64,000 nt of DNA from Fictibacillus sp. b24 (GTDB taxonomy: Bacteria > Bacillota > Bacilli > Bacillales > Fictibacillaceae), in the NCBI RefSeq assembly GCF_030348825.1, contig NZ_JAUCES010000005.1, positions 124,001-188,000 of the forward strand, in the 5' to 3' direction. This document shows, piece after piece, positions 9,892 to 21,315 of the stretch (the first letter of the stretch is position 1; the number at the start of each line of letters is the position of its first letter). The translations under genes were made by a program, and so were the position numbers. The notes beneath the pieces were generated by a model. That model was not told the DNA's origin. It saw only the letters and a list, made by a program, of their open reading frames with translations, and made no database searches.

Positions 9892-10198
9892 AATTTAAAA
9901 ATAAAACCAAGTCGAATTTTAAAAGCAATATAGTGATTTTCACCTAATTTTTATTGTAGTTTTTGGCGAAATTTTTTGTATCAAGTCATTCTTTGTAGAA
10001 ATGAGTATTTGGTAGGAGTTGAAAATTAATTAATCTGACGAAAATAGTCGGAAATTTCAGCCTGATAAATAGAGGAGATTACCAAAAAATATTTAAATTC
10101 AGTATAGTTGTTTTCTCTAAGGGGGGTGTCTTTTTACATAGTCAGTAAGTTTTAGAGGTTAAAAAATATTAAATAGGTATTATGAGAGGGGATGTATC
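9892..10198. other. AT-rich upstream region of the subtilase gene
   Basis: No gene or clear RNA. Very A+T rich, with several AATTTT/AAAATT blocks. The subtilase ribosome binding site (GAGGGGATG) is at its end. I could not assign a promoter with confidence. Confidence 0.5.
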
Positions 10199-12604
10199 AT
10201 GGGCATAAAAAGAACATATTCAAGAGTTGTTTTTAGTTTCCTGGCATTTGTATTAGTTTTTTCGGTCTTTAGTTTTAGTGCCGCTGCAAATGGAGTTAAT
10301 CAATCACAAACCCAAGTAAGAGAGTTGGCTTTAGCTCCGATTTTTGGAGATATGGAACTTTCCTCGAGCAGGCCGACTTCTGTCATTGTTGAGTTAAAAG
10401 CAGAGTCTATTGTTGAAGCAAAACATAAAGGAAAGAAACAAACAAAGGCCGGCTTGAAAGCGGAAAGAGGGAAAGTTATTGGCGCTTTGAAAAAAGCTGT
10501 GACAAATGCAGATGTAAAAAGAGAATATGACTATGTGTTCTCAGGATTCTCAGTTAAACTGCCTGGCAATGAAATTGTGAAACTATTAGCTATTCCAGGA
10601 GTAAAAGCTGTATATCCAAACGTTTATTATACGGCTGATGTGATCTCTTCTAAAGAAATCACTGCAGAAGAATTTAGTCCTGCTATGATGGATAGCGCTC
10701 CGTTTATCGGGTCTAATGATGCGTGGAAAGCGGGTGTTACTGGAAAAGGTGTGACAGTAGCAGTCATTGACACAGGTGTTGATTATACACACCCAGATCT
10801 GGATCAAGCGTTCGGTGAATATAAAGGTTATGACTTTGTAAACAACGATAACGATCCACAAGAAGGCCCAGGTCAATACCACGGGACACACGTTTCTGGT
10901 ACAGTAGCGGCGAATGGTGCTATCAAAGGGGTTGCACCAGATGCTAAATTATTAGGTTACCGTGTATTAGGCCCGAACGGCGGTACGACAGAAGATGTTG
11001 TGGCCGGTGTTGAATTAGCCGTGCAAGACGGTGCTGACGTTATGAATCTATCGCTAGGGAACTCGTTGAACAACCCTGACTGGGCGACTTCTATTGCACT
11101 GGACTGGGCGATGGCAGAAGGGGTAGTGGCTGTAACTTCTAACGGAAATTCTGGTCCGAATAACTGGACAGTAGGATCTCCAGGGACTTCTCGTGATGCG
11201 ATCTCTGTTGGGGCTACTCAATTACCGTATAATGTATTCACTGCAAAAACAACATCATCTGATGGTGTTTCTTATGCCTCTTCAGCTGTACAAGGGCATC
11301 CTTCAGAGGCAGACTTGCTTGCCTTAAACGATCAAGATTTTGAACTGGTAGACGTAGGTTTTGGTACACCTGCTGATTTTGCAGGCAAAGATTTAACAGG
11401 TAAGATAGCATTAATCAGCCGTGGAGCCGGAATTCCATTTGTTGATAAAGCAATAGAAGCGAAAAAAGCCGGTGCAGAAGGTGCGGTTCTTTATAATAAT
11501 CAAGCTGGGAGCATGCCTTTAATCCCAGGAATGGCTGTTCCAACGATAATGTTGAACCAAGCTGATGGACAGGCACTCCTTGCAAAAGTGGATGATGTTA
11601 CAGTGAGTTTTGAAATTGAATTTGCTAGTGCTGTAGGAGAAACAATGGCTGACTTCTCTTCCCGTGGACCAGTGACACATACTTGGATGATCAAGCCGGA
11701 TGTTTCTGCACCTGGAGTGAATATCGTTAGTACATTCCCTGGAAATAGTTATGCAGCGTTACAAGGAACAAGTATGGCTTCACCTCATGTTGCTGGTGCT
11801 GCAGCATTATTATTACAGAAGCACCCTCACTGGGGAACGGATGATATAAAAGCTGCATTAATGAACACTGCAGAAGATATGATTAATCCAGCAACAGGTG
11901 AAGTGTACCCGCATAATACGCAAGGAGCAGGAAGCATCCGTGTTGTTGATGCATTGAATACTAAGACTCTTGTAGCTCCTGGCAGCCACTCTTTCGGGAA
12001 ATTTGTAAAAGACAGTGGCAAACAAACTGAAAGACAAAGCTTTGAAATTAAAAATCTTTCAGATAAAACGAAGACATATAGCTTTAAAGTAGAATTTGCA
12101 GATAATCCAGACGGAATTAAAGTAATGACAAGCAATAACCTGAAGGTGAACGCAAATAAGTCTCAACAGGTGAACTTCAATGTTCAAGTTGATACGTCTA
12201 AATTAAAGCCAGGTTATTATGAAGGAACAATTAAAGTAAGTGACGGTAATCAAACTATTGATGTTCCGACGATTCTTTTTGTTGGTGAGCCTGATTATCC
12301 ACGTGTAACTGGTGCATTTATGGAAAAAGAAGCAGAAGGTTCATACTATGTTGGTTCTTATTTACCTGGCGGGGCCGAGGTATTAAGGTATGATGTTTAT
12401 ATGCTAGGGCCAAATAATTCAATTGGTGGGTTTGTGGATACAATCGGTTTATTTACAAATGCTCAAGCTCCGTATCATGAATTTTCATGGGATGGTACCG
12501 TGCAAAAGGGAACAACCTTACCTAATGGGGATTGGGTATTAGGAGTATATGTAGAAAAAGCTGGTGTTAAAGAGTATAAAGCTTATTTAGTAACAAAAAA
12601 TTAA
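10199..12604 (+). CDS. Secreted subtilisin-family serine protease (Vpr-like)
   Basis: 801 residues. A Sec signal peptide spans about residues 1-30, then an I9-type propeptide at about 50-140. The S8 catalytic domain has D191 (AVIDTGVD), H228 (HGTHVSG) and S525 (GTSMASPH), with a protease-associated (PA) insert at about 370-460 between His and Ser, as in Vpr. The C-terminal third is beta-rich, including an Fn3-like segment. It should be an extracellular broad-specificity protease. Length and domain order match Vpr (about 806 residues), but other PA-containing subtilases cannot be ruled out. Single-gene unit with its own terminator. Confidence 0.92.
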   Translation: MGIKRTYSRVVFSFLAFVLVFSVFSFSAAANGVNQSQTQVRELALAPIFGDMELSSSRPTSVIVELKAESIVEAKHKGKKQTKAGLKAERGKVIGALKKAVTNADVKREYDYVFSGFSVKLPGNEIVKLLAIPGVKAVYPNVYYTADVISSKEITAEEFSPAMMDSAPFIGSNDAWKAGVTGKGVTVAVIDTGVDYTHPDLDQAFGEYKGYDFVNNDNDPQEGPGQYHGTHVSGTVAANGAIKGVAPDAKLLGYRVLGPNGGTTEDVVAGVELAVQDGADVMNLSLGNSLNNPDWATSIALDWAMAEGVVAVTSNGNSGPNNWTVGSPGTSRDAISVGATQLPYNVFTAKTTSSDGVSYASSAVQGHPSEADLLALNDQDFELVDVGFGTPADFAGKDLTGKIALISRGAGIPFVDKAIEAKKAGAEGAVLYNNQAGSMPLIPGMAVPTIMLNQADGQALLAKVDDVTVSFEIEFASAVGETMADFSSRGPVTHTWMIKPDVSAPGVNIVSTFPGNSYAALQGTSMASPHVAGAAALLLQKHPHWGTDDIKAALMNTAEDMINPATGEVYPHNTQGAGSIRVVDALNTKTLVAPGSHSFGKFVKDSGKQTERQSFEIKNLSDKTKTYSFKVEFADNPDGIKVMTSNNLKVNANKSQQVNFNVQVDTSKLKPGYYEGTIKVSDGNQTIDVPTILFVGEPDYPRVTGAFMEKEAEGSYYVGSYLPGGAEVLRYDVYMLGPNNSIGGFVDTIGLFTNAQAPYHEFSWDGTVQKGTTLPNGDWVLGVYVEKAGVKEYKAYLVTKN

Positions 12605-12616
12605 TAACTAAAATAG

Positions 12617-12655
12617 GAATTCCAGCCAAGCAGTTGCTAGCTGGAATTCTTTTTT
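12617..12655 (+). terminator. Terminator of the subtilase gene
   Basis: Perfect 10-bp stem GAATTCCAGC/GCTGGAATTC followed by TTTTTT. Confidence 0.9.
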
Positions 12656-12735
12656 ATAATCAACTAATCTATAACCAACAACAATCTTTAAGACTGTTAA
12701 ATGGTGTTTTAAAGGCTAGCCCAGTATCAAACATT

Positions 12736-12764
12736 TGACAAAACCCCAACTCCGTAATAGTATT
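12736..12764 (+). promoter_or_regulatory. Sigma-A promoter of the glycine riboswitch-permease unit
   Basis: Perfect -35 TTGACA (12736-12741), 17-base spacer, -10 TAGTAT (12759-12764, 4 of 6). The predicted start near 12771 puts the riboswitch at the beginning of the transcript. Confidence 0.6.
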
Positions 12765-12813
12765 AAAAACTATATTCAGAACTACTAAAAATATATAGAT
12801 AGCAAGCTATGAT

Positions 12814-12930
12814 TGCTGTGGGTCGTACTACAGCAGGAGCAGCTTCTGGAGAGACCGCTTGGTAAGCGGCGCCGAAGGGTTCACCATCTCAGGCAAAAGG
12901 ACAGAAGAGTATTGAAGTTTGACTTTGTTG
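12814..12930 (+). ncRNA. Glycine riboswitch (single aptamer)
   Basis: The conserved core is present in order: CTTCTGGAGAGACC (12843-12856), GCGCCGAAGG (about 12869-12878), then CAGGCAAAAGGACAGAAG (about 12890-12907). P1 is formed by CTTCTG/CAGAAG. A short hairpin TGCTGT/ACAGCA precedes it, and no second full aptamer is visible, so this looks like a singlet type. It is followed by a terminator and then by a CycA-like permease gene, so glycine very likely gates read-through into the transporter. Whether glycine turns the gene on or off cannot be read directly. Confidence 0.9.
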
Positions 12931-12979
12931 TGCCTGTAATTTATAGCGCAGTAATGCTTTTTTAATATTCTAATGTACA

Positions 12980-13010
12980 AGAGATTGGAGATTCTTCCAG
13001 TCTCTTTTTT
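12980..13010 (+). terminator. Expression-platform terminator of the glycine riboswitch
   Basis: Stem AGAGATTGGA/TCCAGTCTCT (one T-G pair) with T tract, 36 bases before the permease start. It is the likely regulated element. Confidence 0.85.
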
Positions 13011-13045
13011 ACGTTTTATTTTCATCTTAGAAGGAGGATTCATAC

Positions 13046-14392
13046 GTGTCACAGCATGAGTTAAAGAGAGATTTAGCCAACCGTCATGTGCAGCTGATTG
13101 CCATTGGCGGAACGATTGGTACGGGATTATTTTTAGGTTCAGGTAAAGCAATTGAGCTTGCCGGGCCGTCTGTTATATTTGCTTATTTGATCGTTGGGAT
13201 CGCCTTGTTTTTTATGATGAGGGCGCTAGGGGAGTTGTTGCTTTCTAAGGAAGGGTATGAGTCGTTTACCGATATTGCGGAGGACTATCTTGGACCACGG
13301 GCTGCGTTTATCACAGGATGGACGTATTGGTTCTGCTGGATCATGACAGCAATGGCTGATGTGATTGCGGTCGGTGTCTATGTGCAATATTGGTTTGACA
13401 TACCACAGTGGGTTCCGGCGATTGTCTGTTTGTTGCTTTTACTTGGGCTTAACCTTTTAACGGTTAAGCTTTTCGGGGAATTGGAGTTTTGGTTTGCTTT
13501 GATCAAGGTGGTTACCATTCTCGCATTGATTGTAATAGGGGTTGTTTTGCTCGTGATTGGTTACCAAACCGATGCGGGAGCTGTTTCAATGAACAATCTG
13601 TGGGAGCATGGAGGTCTATTTCCAAATGGAATGACTGGATTTTTACTTTCGTTTCAGATGGTTGTGTTTGCGTTTGTTGGAGTGGAATTGGTCGGTGTGG
13701 CGGCGGCGGAAACGTCTAATCCCAGAAAAAATATTCCTTCTGCCATAAATAAGATTCCACTTAGAATTTTGTTTTTCTACGTCGGCGCTTTGATTGTCCT
13801 TCTTTGCATCAATCCATGGACACAATTAAACGCAGCGGAAAGTCCTTTCGTTAAAACGTTCAGCTTAATAGGAATACCGCTTGCGGCTGGAATAATTAAT
13901 TTCGTTGTTCTGACATCTGCGGCATCTGCGTGTAACAGCGGATTGTTTTCAACGAGCCGGATTCTATTTACGTTAAGCAAGAGTGAGCAGGCGCCTCAAT
14001 CTTTTAAAAAACTGACTAAAAATCATGTGCCTGGAAACGCGCTTTGGATATCTGCCGTTGTCGTTTCAGCGGGAGCGCTCCTGAGTAAGCTGATTCCAGA
14101 GCAGGCATTTGGGATTGTAACAACAATCAGTGCGATCTGTTTTATCTGGGTGTGGAGCGTCATCTTAATAAGCCATATTAAATATCGAAAACATCGTTCA
14201 GATCTCCACAAAAAGTCAGCATTTAAAGCACCTTTTGCGCCATTCATTAACTATGTGGTACTAGCACTGTTCGGGCTGATTCTAATCGTGTTGCTCGTTG
14301 CAGATGCTACTCGTCCGGCTTTATTGCTGACACCATTGTGGTTTATTTTATTATTTGTACTGTATCCAACTAAAAGAAAAACTACGCCATAA
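13046..14392 (+). CDS. CycA-like glycine/alanine/serine APC permease
   Basis: 448 residues and about 12 membrane helices. It starts MSQHELKRDLANRHVQLIAI and contains GGTIGTGLFLGSG, both very close to the AAT/CycA branch of the APC superfamily; WTYWFCW, FAFVGVELVG and INFVVLTSAASACNSG also match that branch. CycA of E. coli carries glycine, D-alanine and D-serine into the cell by proton symport. The GTG start follows AGAAGGAGGA. The upstream glycine riboswitch independently points to glycine as a substrate. The gene ends at a long hairpin shared with katG on the other strand. Confidence 0.92.
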   Translation: MSQHELKRDLANRHVQLIAIGGTIGTGLFLGSGKAIELAGPSVIFAYLIVGIALFFMMRALGELLLSKEGYESFTDIAEDYLGPRAAFITGWTYWFCWIMTAMADVIAVGVYVQYWFDIPQWVPAIVCLLLLLGLNLLTVKLFGELEFWFALIKVVTILALIVIGVVLLVIGYQTDAGAVSMNNLWEHGGLFPNGMTGFLLSFQMVVFAFVGVELVGVAAAETSNPRKNIPSAINKIPLRILFFYVGALIVLLCINPWTQLNAAESPFVKTFSLIGIPLAAGIINFVVLTSAASACNSGLFSTSRILFTLSKSEQAPQSFKKLTKNHVPGNALWISAVVVSAGALLSKLIPEQAFGIVTTISAICFIWVWSVILISHIKYRKHRSDLHKKSAFKAPFAPFINYVVLALFGLILIVLLVADATRPALLLTPLWFILLFVLYPTKRKTTP

Positions 14393-14397
14393 CTATA

Positions 14398-14463
14398 AAA
14401 AGCACCTAATTCTGACTGCTCTGAAGCAAAAAATTTACTTCAGCCATCTGATTAGGTGCTTTC
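14398..14463. terminator. Bidirectional terminator between cycA-like gene and katG
   Basis: Long interrupted hairpin with outer arms AAAGCACCTAAT/ATTAGGTGCTTT and inner CTGAAG/CTTCAG, with A and T tracts at the ends. It can serve both convergent genes. Confidence 0.8.
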
Positions 14464-14469
14464 ATTTAT

Positions 14470-16734
<2,265 letters not shown>

Positions 16735-16776
16735 TTAAAGCCATGATGAAAAATTTCAGATTATTATGATAGTTAT

Positions 16777-16804
16777 ATTATAGTGGACAGACATATGGAT
16801 TCAA
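16777..16804 (-). promoter_or_regulatory. Sigma-A promoter of katG
   Basis: On the minus strand, TTGAAT (16799-16804), 16-base spacer, perfect TATAAT (16777-16782). It lies 85-112 bp before the katG start codon. Confidence 0.6.
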
Positions 16805-17066
16805 AGCGTAATGCATTTTTATTGATTGTATTTATCCAATTCTATTCAGGGGAGAGATGAAGGGGAATCCTCGTAATTTACACGATCTATTTTGCTTAGC
16901 TTAAAGGCAATCAGATTATATAAGAGTCTTTTATTTGAAAAAGATTTGAATATTACAAAAAAATACATATAAATAGGTTTTAGGAACTAGTATACTTAGG
17001 GTATATAGTAAATTGGGACCTGTACTACATAGTTCAAAATTAAAAGATTATGAGGGGGGTAAATTT
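16805..17066. other. Gene-free region between katG and the coiled-coil protein gene
   Basis: No gene or convincing RNA structure. It holds the upstream region of the next gene, whose ribosome binding site (GAGGGGGG) lies at about 17051-17058. Confidence 0.45.
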
Positions 17067-17771
17067 ATGAAAAAGTTTTTATCACTAGCTTTATTATGCT
17101 TATTGTTAGTAGGGATTGTCACACCTGCTTATGCTGCAGAAGATGACGACATCGCTAAAGCGTTAGAGATGATTGAAAAGACCAACAGAGACATTGATAA
17201 GAAGATTGAAAAAGCGGTTCAAGAAGCAGATTCGCTACATGCAAATTATCTTTTAGAGATTCAAAAGTTAGAAGAAGGAGATAACGTAATAAAATTAAAT
17301 GAAGAGAGGCAAAAAATCCTCTCAGAAATGAATAAATTGAATAGCAATGAACAAGACAAGCTGACTAAGTTAACAGAGAAGCTTGAACAGACAATCGCAA
17401 AAATAGATGAAGAAAAATTGCGTATTCAAACTAAGATGGAACAGATTGATAATGAAATAGATGCAGTAACGGCGGAATTAGTCTCATCAGATGATGATTC
17501 TAAGAAGTTAAATGATAAATTAGAGAAACTCAATGAAAAGTTAAATAAAAAAAATGATAAGTATGCAGAGAAAACAGACAAGTTTACAAAAGATCTTCAA
17601 AAAGTTATAGATGATGTATATAATGAAACGCTAAAAATGTCGGCTGTAGCTATTGAAAAGGCTGCTCAAAAAGGTGTTATCGCTGAATGCAGTTGGAAAC
17701 TAGTGCGTTTTGCTGATCAATGGGTTTGGATTGATCCTGTAAGAGTAATTAGATTTACTAAAGGAGGATAA
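17067..17771 (+). CDS. Secreted coiled-coil protein of unknown function
   Basis: 234 residues from the ATG after GAGGGGGG; an upstream in-frame start at 17013 would spoil the signal peptide. A Sec signal peptide (about 1-25) has a likely cut after AYA. Residues 30-200 are almost continuous charged alpha helix rich in K, E and N, with heptad spacing (for example KLNDKLEKLNEKLNKK), so a long coiled coil is expected. The C terminus ends in a small aromatic segment containing QWVWIDPVR. I do not recognise a family. A terminator follows ~50 bp later, so it is probably a single-gene unit. Confidence 0.75.
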   Translation: MKKFLSLALLCLLLVGIVTPAYAAEDDDIAKALEMIEKTNRDIDKKIEKAVQEADSLHANYLLEIQKLEEGDNVIKLNEERQKILSEMNKLNSNEQDKLTKLTEKLEQTIAKIDEEKLRIQTKMEQIDNEIDAVTAELVSSDDDSKKLNDKLEKLNEKLNKKNDKYAEKTDKFTKDLQKVIDDVYNETLKMSAVAIEKAAQKGVIAECSWKLVRFADQWVWIDPVRVIRFTKGG

Positions 17772-17821
17772 AAATATTGAAGTAAACAAGGAATTAGCCT
17801 CCCTATAATAGAATTACAGCT

Positions 17822-17855
17822 AAAGCGAGTCTGAATTAAATAGACTCGCTTTTAT
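17822..17855 (+). terminator. Terminator after the coiled-coil protein gene
   Basis: Stem AAGCGAGTCT/AGACTCGCTT, 9-base loop, followed by TTATT. Confidence 0.85.
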
Positions 17856-17882
17856 TGATGTTTTATAAGGGGGGTATCTCAA

Positions 17883-18785
17883 ATGTCTTTTCACATAGGC
17901 AAAAAAGGTTCAACTATTGAAAAGGTGTCTTTCGAGACATTTAATATAGGTCTTCTTGCTCGTGGAGATGGTGTAGATATCATGCTGCAGACAATAGAAG
18001 CTAACGAACCTTTTTATGTATATCCCAGCGATAATCCAAACGTAATGGAATTTTTTTATATCCTTAAAGGTGAATTAAGTTGCGAGTTAAATGGACATAA
18101 AATACTATTAGGTCCTCAAGATTACTATTATGCGAGTGATCTAGAAGAGCCTGTATATTTTACTGCTATTACTGATGTGGAATATTTATGGGTTATTACG
18201 GAACCTACTTTTTATCAATTAAGTGAGAGTGTTACACAGCTGAAAGATATAGTAGACCAAGTAGAAGTAAAAGACAGATATACCTTTAAGCATAGTGAAA
18301 GGGTAAGTCTGTATGCTATGCAAATTGCAAAAAAACTAATGCTTCCTAAAGAGAAGTTCGAAACCTTATACATAGCTGCATTGCTACATGATATTGGAAA
18401 GATCAATACGCCAACTGAAATATTAACAAAGCCTGAAAAACTAACAGAGGAAGAATTTTCTGTTATAAAACGTCATCCATCAGATGGTGCGAAGATGGTT
18501 AAAAACCTCTATTACGAAGGTGTAGCACAAATTATTGAGCAACATCATGAAAGATTGAATGGAAGCGGGTATCCGAAACAAATTAAAGGTGATGAGATTT
18601 CTTTAGAAGCACGAATTATAGCGGTAAGTGATACATTTGACGCTATGACAGAAGATCGAGCCTATCGAAAAGCCTATGATGCACAAGCTGCTGTTAATGA
18701 ACTAATAAGGCTGCAAGAATCTCATTATGATAAAAGTGTTGTTGACGCTTTAATTGAGATTTTGAAAGAAGAAAAGCGGATTTAG
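17883..18785 (+). CDS. Cupin/HD-GYP domain protein, putative cyclic-di-GMP phosphodiesterase
   Basis: 300 residues. The N-terminal half (about 20-110) is cupin-like (FFYILKGELSCELNG), and the C-terminal half (about 125-300) is an HD-GYP domain with HD in LLHDIGK, KRHPSDGA, HHERLNGSGYP and VSDTFDAMTEDR. All expected metal ligands and the GYP signature appear intact, so hydrolysis of cyclic-di-GMP or a related cyclic dinucleotide is likely. The cupin probably senses a small ligand or metal. There is no membrane segment. Start ATG after AAGGGGGG. Single-gene unit between two terminators. Confidence 0.85.
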   Translation: MSFHIGKKGSTIEKVSFETFNIGLLARGDGVDIMLQTIEANEPFYVYPSDNPNVMEFFYILKGELSCELNGHKILLGPQDYYYASDLEEPVYFTAITDVEYLWVITEPTFYQLSESVTQLKDIVDQVEVKDRYTFKHSERVSLYAMQIAKKLMLPKEKFETLYIAALLHDIGKINTPTEILTKPEKLTEEEFSVIKRHPSDGAKMVKNLYYEGVAQIIEQHHERLNGSGYPKQIKGDEISLEARIIAVSDTFDAMTEDRAYRKAYDAQAAVNELIRLQESHYDKSVVDALIEILKEEKRI

Positions 18786-18810
18786 TCAATCTAACTTAAT
18801 AACAGTATGC

Positions 18811-18846
18811 AAATAACCGCCTATCAACATGAGGTGGTTATTTTTT
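18811..18846 (+). terminator. Terminator after the cupin/HD-GYP gene
   Basis: Stem AATAACCGCCT/AGGTGGTTATT (one C-G to T-G change) with T tract. Confidence 0.85.
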
Positions 18847-18998
18847 ATGGCTTTCTTAAAAATTTCACTAACAAGATCAAAAAAAGATTGAACATTGAAT
18901 AACTAGGGTATTTAAAGAAATGATGTGTGTAAAAATATATAAAAAATATAACCCTCAATATACTAGGATCAACAGCTTTTTCAGCAAAGGAGAAAAAA

Positions 18999-20558
18999 AT
19001 GAACATACAGTTTGATCAATATAAGCAGTTTGGTATTCGGAAAATTTGGGGAAGTAAAAACCAAACCATTTCTTCCGTCTGCTATGATTCCAGAAACGTA
19101 ACTCGTAACTCTTCCTTTGTCTGTTTAACAGGAGAAAATGTTGACGGCCATACCTTTATGGAAAGCGCCATTCAAAACGGTGCAGTAGTGGTGGCCGGTG
19201 AAAATGAAACTTTACTAAAAGAGGCAAGCAAAAAATACGAGAAGCTAACTTTTCTGCATGTACATGATGCTCGTGTATTCCTGGCTCATTTATCCATTAT
19301 CTTTAATGAAAACATTCATGAAAAATTAATAACAGTTGGAATTACAGGGACGAACGGTAAAACAACGGTTGCAGCCTACGTGCGATCGTTGATGAATTTG
19401 TGTGGACTGCAATCTGGTTCAATCGGAACAACGGGGATGATTACTTCTACAGGGAAATTGAACTTTAGTCAGTCAACCCCTACAACCCCGGAAGCACCTG
19501 ATCTTCATCAAATCTTTCAGGAATTTGTACAAATTGGAGATCAGCTTGCTGCTATGGAGGTTACATCGGTAGGGATTGAACAAAAAAGAACAGAAGGCAT
19601 CGATTTTGACGTAGCCATCCATACGAATCTTTCACCAGAACATTTGGAGTTTCATCATACATTTGAAAACTATAAAAATGCGAAGTTAAAGTTGTTTAAA
19701 CAGGCAAAAAAAGCGGTCGTCAATATAGACGATGAAGGCATGTCAGAAGAAATTTTGAATTGCTTTAAAGGTCCTCTACTTACTTACAGTATGGAAAGTG
19801 ATAGTGGCGCAGACGTTTTCGCCAGCAATATACAACCGTTAGCAGATGGGACGGCTTTCACCCTGACTGTAAAAAACATAAACTATTTCGTGAAAGTTCC
19901 TTTATACGGAACCTATAATATAGCTAACCTGCTGTCAGCCATCTGTACAGGTATGCACGTAGGTATTTCCATTGATGAGATGCTTCGTATGCTTCCTGAA
20001 ATAACAGGACCTGAAGGAAGATTTGAGATCATTCATAAGCAAAACCGAAAAATTATTCTTGATTACGCACATACCCCTGTCGCCTTACAAAATCTTGTGA
20101 CAGAAGTGAAGAAACTTCCTTACAAGCGGCTTATTGTCTTAGTCATGGGTATTGGTATAAGAGATAAAGAGAAGATGCCGAAAATGGCCGAAACGATTGA
20201 AAATCAAGCAGATGAGATCGTCGTATCTGTTGATCATCCTGGTTATCATGATCCGCGTGAGATCGTCGGACTTGTAATGAAAGGGTTCAAAAATCCTCAC
20301 GCGTCCAATATCCACTCTGAGCTCACTCGGCACGATGCGGTTATAAAGGCGCTTTCTTTAAGCAATGAAGGGGATATTGTTCTTCTAACTAGCGGATGTA
20401 TTAATGGTGCTCAAATTATTAAAGGTGAGAAGATACCGCATTCCGATAAAGATATTATTGCGGAGTTCTTCAGAAGTAAAGAGGTTGCGAAGAGTAGAAG
20501 GCTGATTGTATTTTCTAAGATTAAATGGGCCGCGCACCAAGAGCGAAACATACTTTAA
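18999..20558 (+). CDS. MurE-like Mur ligase paralogue
   Basis: 519 residues with the three-domain Mur ligase layout. P-loop TGTNGKTT is at residues 116-123. MurE-like stretches include TTPEAPDL, TNLSPEHLEFHHTFENYKNAK with the carbamylated-lysine position, YGTYNIANLLSAI, and LDYAHTP. The third-residue selectivity motif, DNPR in diaminopimelate-adding MurE, is DHPG here (412-415), so the arginine that holds diaminopimelate is missing; the usual EVSSHAL is EVTSVGI. It is not in a murE-mraY context but stands alone between terminators. It may ligate another amino acid to a UDP-MurNAc or similar carboxylate. Family certain, substrate unknown. Confidence 0.85.
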   Translation: MNIQFDQYKQFGIRKIWGSKNQTISSVCYDSRNVTRNSSFVCLTGENVDGHTFMESAIQNGAVVVAGENETLLKEASKKYEKLTFLHVHDARVFLAHLSIIFNENIHEKLITVGITGTNGKTTVAAYVRSLMNLCGLQSGSIGTTGMITSTGKLNFSQSTPTTPEAPDLHQIFQEFVQIGDQLAAMEVTSVGIEQKRTEGIDFDVAIHTNLSPEHLEFHHTFENYKNAKLKLFKQAKKAVVNIDDEGMSEEILNCFKGPLLTYSMESDSGADVFASNIQPLADGTAFTLTVKNINYFVKVPLYGTYNIANLLSAICTGMHVGISIDEMLRMLPEITGPEGRFEIIHKQNRKIILDYAHTPVALQNLVTEVKKLPYKRLIVLVMGIGIRDKEKMPKMAETIENQADEIVVSVDHPGYHDPREIVGLVMKGFKNPHASNIHSELTRHDAVIKALSLSNEGDIVLLTSGCINGAQIIKGEKIPHSDKDIIAEFFRSKEVAKSRRLIVFSKIKWAAHQERNIL

Positions 20559-20577
20559 TTAAAATCATATTCTTTTA

Positions 20578-20606
20578 ACCCCGTTATAAGCATAGCGGGG
20601 TTTTTT
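20578..20606 (+). terminator. Terminator after the MurE-like gene
   Basis: Stem ACCCCGTTAT/ATAGCGGGGT with a 4-base loop and TTTTTT. Confidence 0.9.
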
Positions 20607-20727
20607 AATCGTTTTTTTAACTAAAACGTCAAACACTCTGTAACTGCAGTTATCGCGAATAACAAATAAATGAGCCGGGTAATGGTTACTACTTACAAAA
20701 AATTCCGATAACGAAAGGGCTGACAAC

Positions 20728-21309
20728 TTGAATACTTTATTATTAGTATCACTTTTGGTTAGTTCAATCCTAACAGGGTCAAACCCCAATCAAATGCAAG
20801 TCAATATGACAAGCAGTGAAGAGCCGAACACATCTGTTGATGCCACCTTTGAAGAGCAGCAAGAAGCAATCTTACAATTTATCAACGTAGATGTTGCGAG
20901 AGTTTCTAGCTATGAAATGGAAGCTTTTGATTCTTTAGCTAGAGTGTCGGGTGAAAATTATACGGATGATGAGACCATGTATTTGGAGTTGGTCGAAAAC
21001 ACCATTCCAGCATATGAAAAAGCATTAGCAGAAGCAAAGAACATCGAAGTACAAGGAAAAGAGCTGGAGGCAATGAAAAAACGGCTATTAGAAGCCACTG
21101 GAACGTTTTATGAAGCTTTATTACTCCAAAAACAAGCTTTAGAACAACAGAGCAAAGAATTAATGAATCAGTCAAATCAAAAATTAGATGAGTACTTTCA
21201 ATTAGTTGATGCGTACCATCTCGAACTAGAACTGTTGAGTAAAGAGTACGAAGTGAAGTACGAAAGAAACGGCGAAAATACTGAGGAATCCGATGAAAGT
21301 TTTATGTAA
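20728..21309 (+). CDS. Small exported helical protein of unknown function
   Basis: 193 residues from a TTG start after GAAAGGG. The first ~17 residues form a hydrophobic export signal ending LLVSSILTGS; it resembles a lipobox but has serine (codon TCA) where the lipid-bearing cysteine would be. The rest is acidic and mostly alpha-helical, with a long helical stretch from about 95 to 180. The pattern resembles small YkyA-type wall-binding lipoproteins, but I cannot confirm membership. Single-gene unit. Confidence 0.6.
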   Translation: MNTLLLVSLLVSSILTGSNPNQMQVNMTSSEEPNTSVDATFEEQQEAILQFINVDVARVSSYEMEAFDSLARVSGENYTDDETMYLELVENTIPAYEKALAEAKNIEVQGKELEAMKKRLLEATGTFYEALLLQKQALEQQSKELMNQSNQKLDEYFQLVDAYHLELELLSKEYEVKYERNGENTEESDESFM

Positions 21310-21315
21310 TCAATC

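Noticed and set aside
16735-16800. PerR box upstream of katG
   Set aside because: AT-rich stretches are present, but no 7-1-7 inverted repeat close to TTATAATNATTATAA was found.
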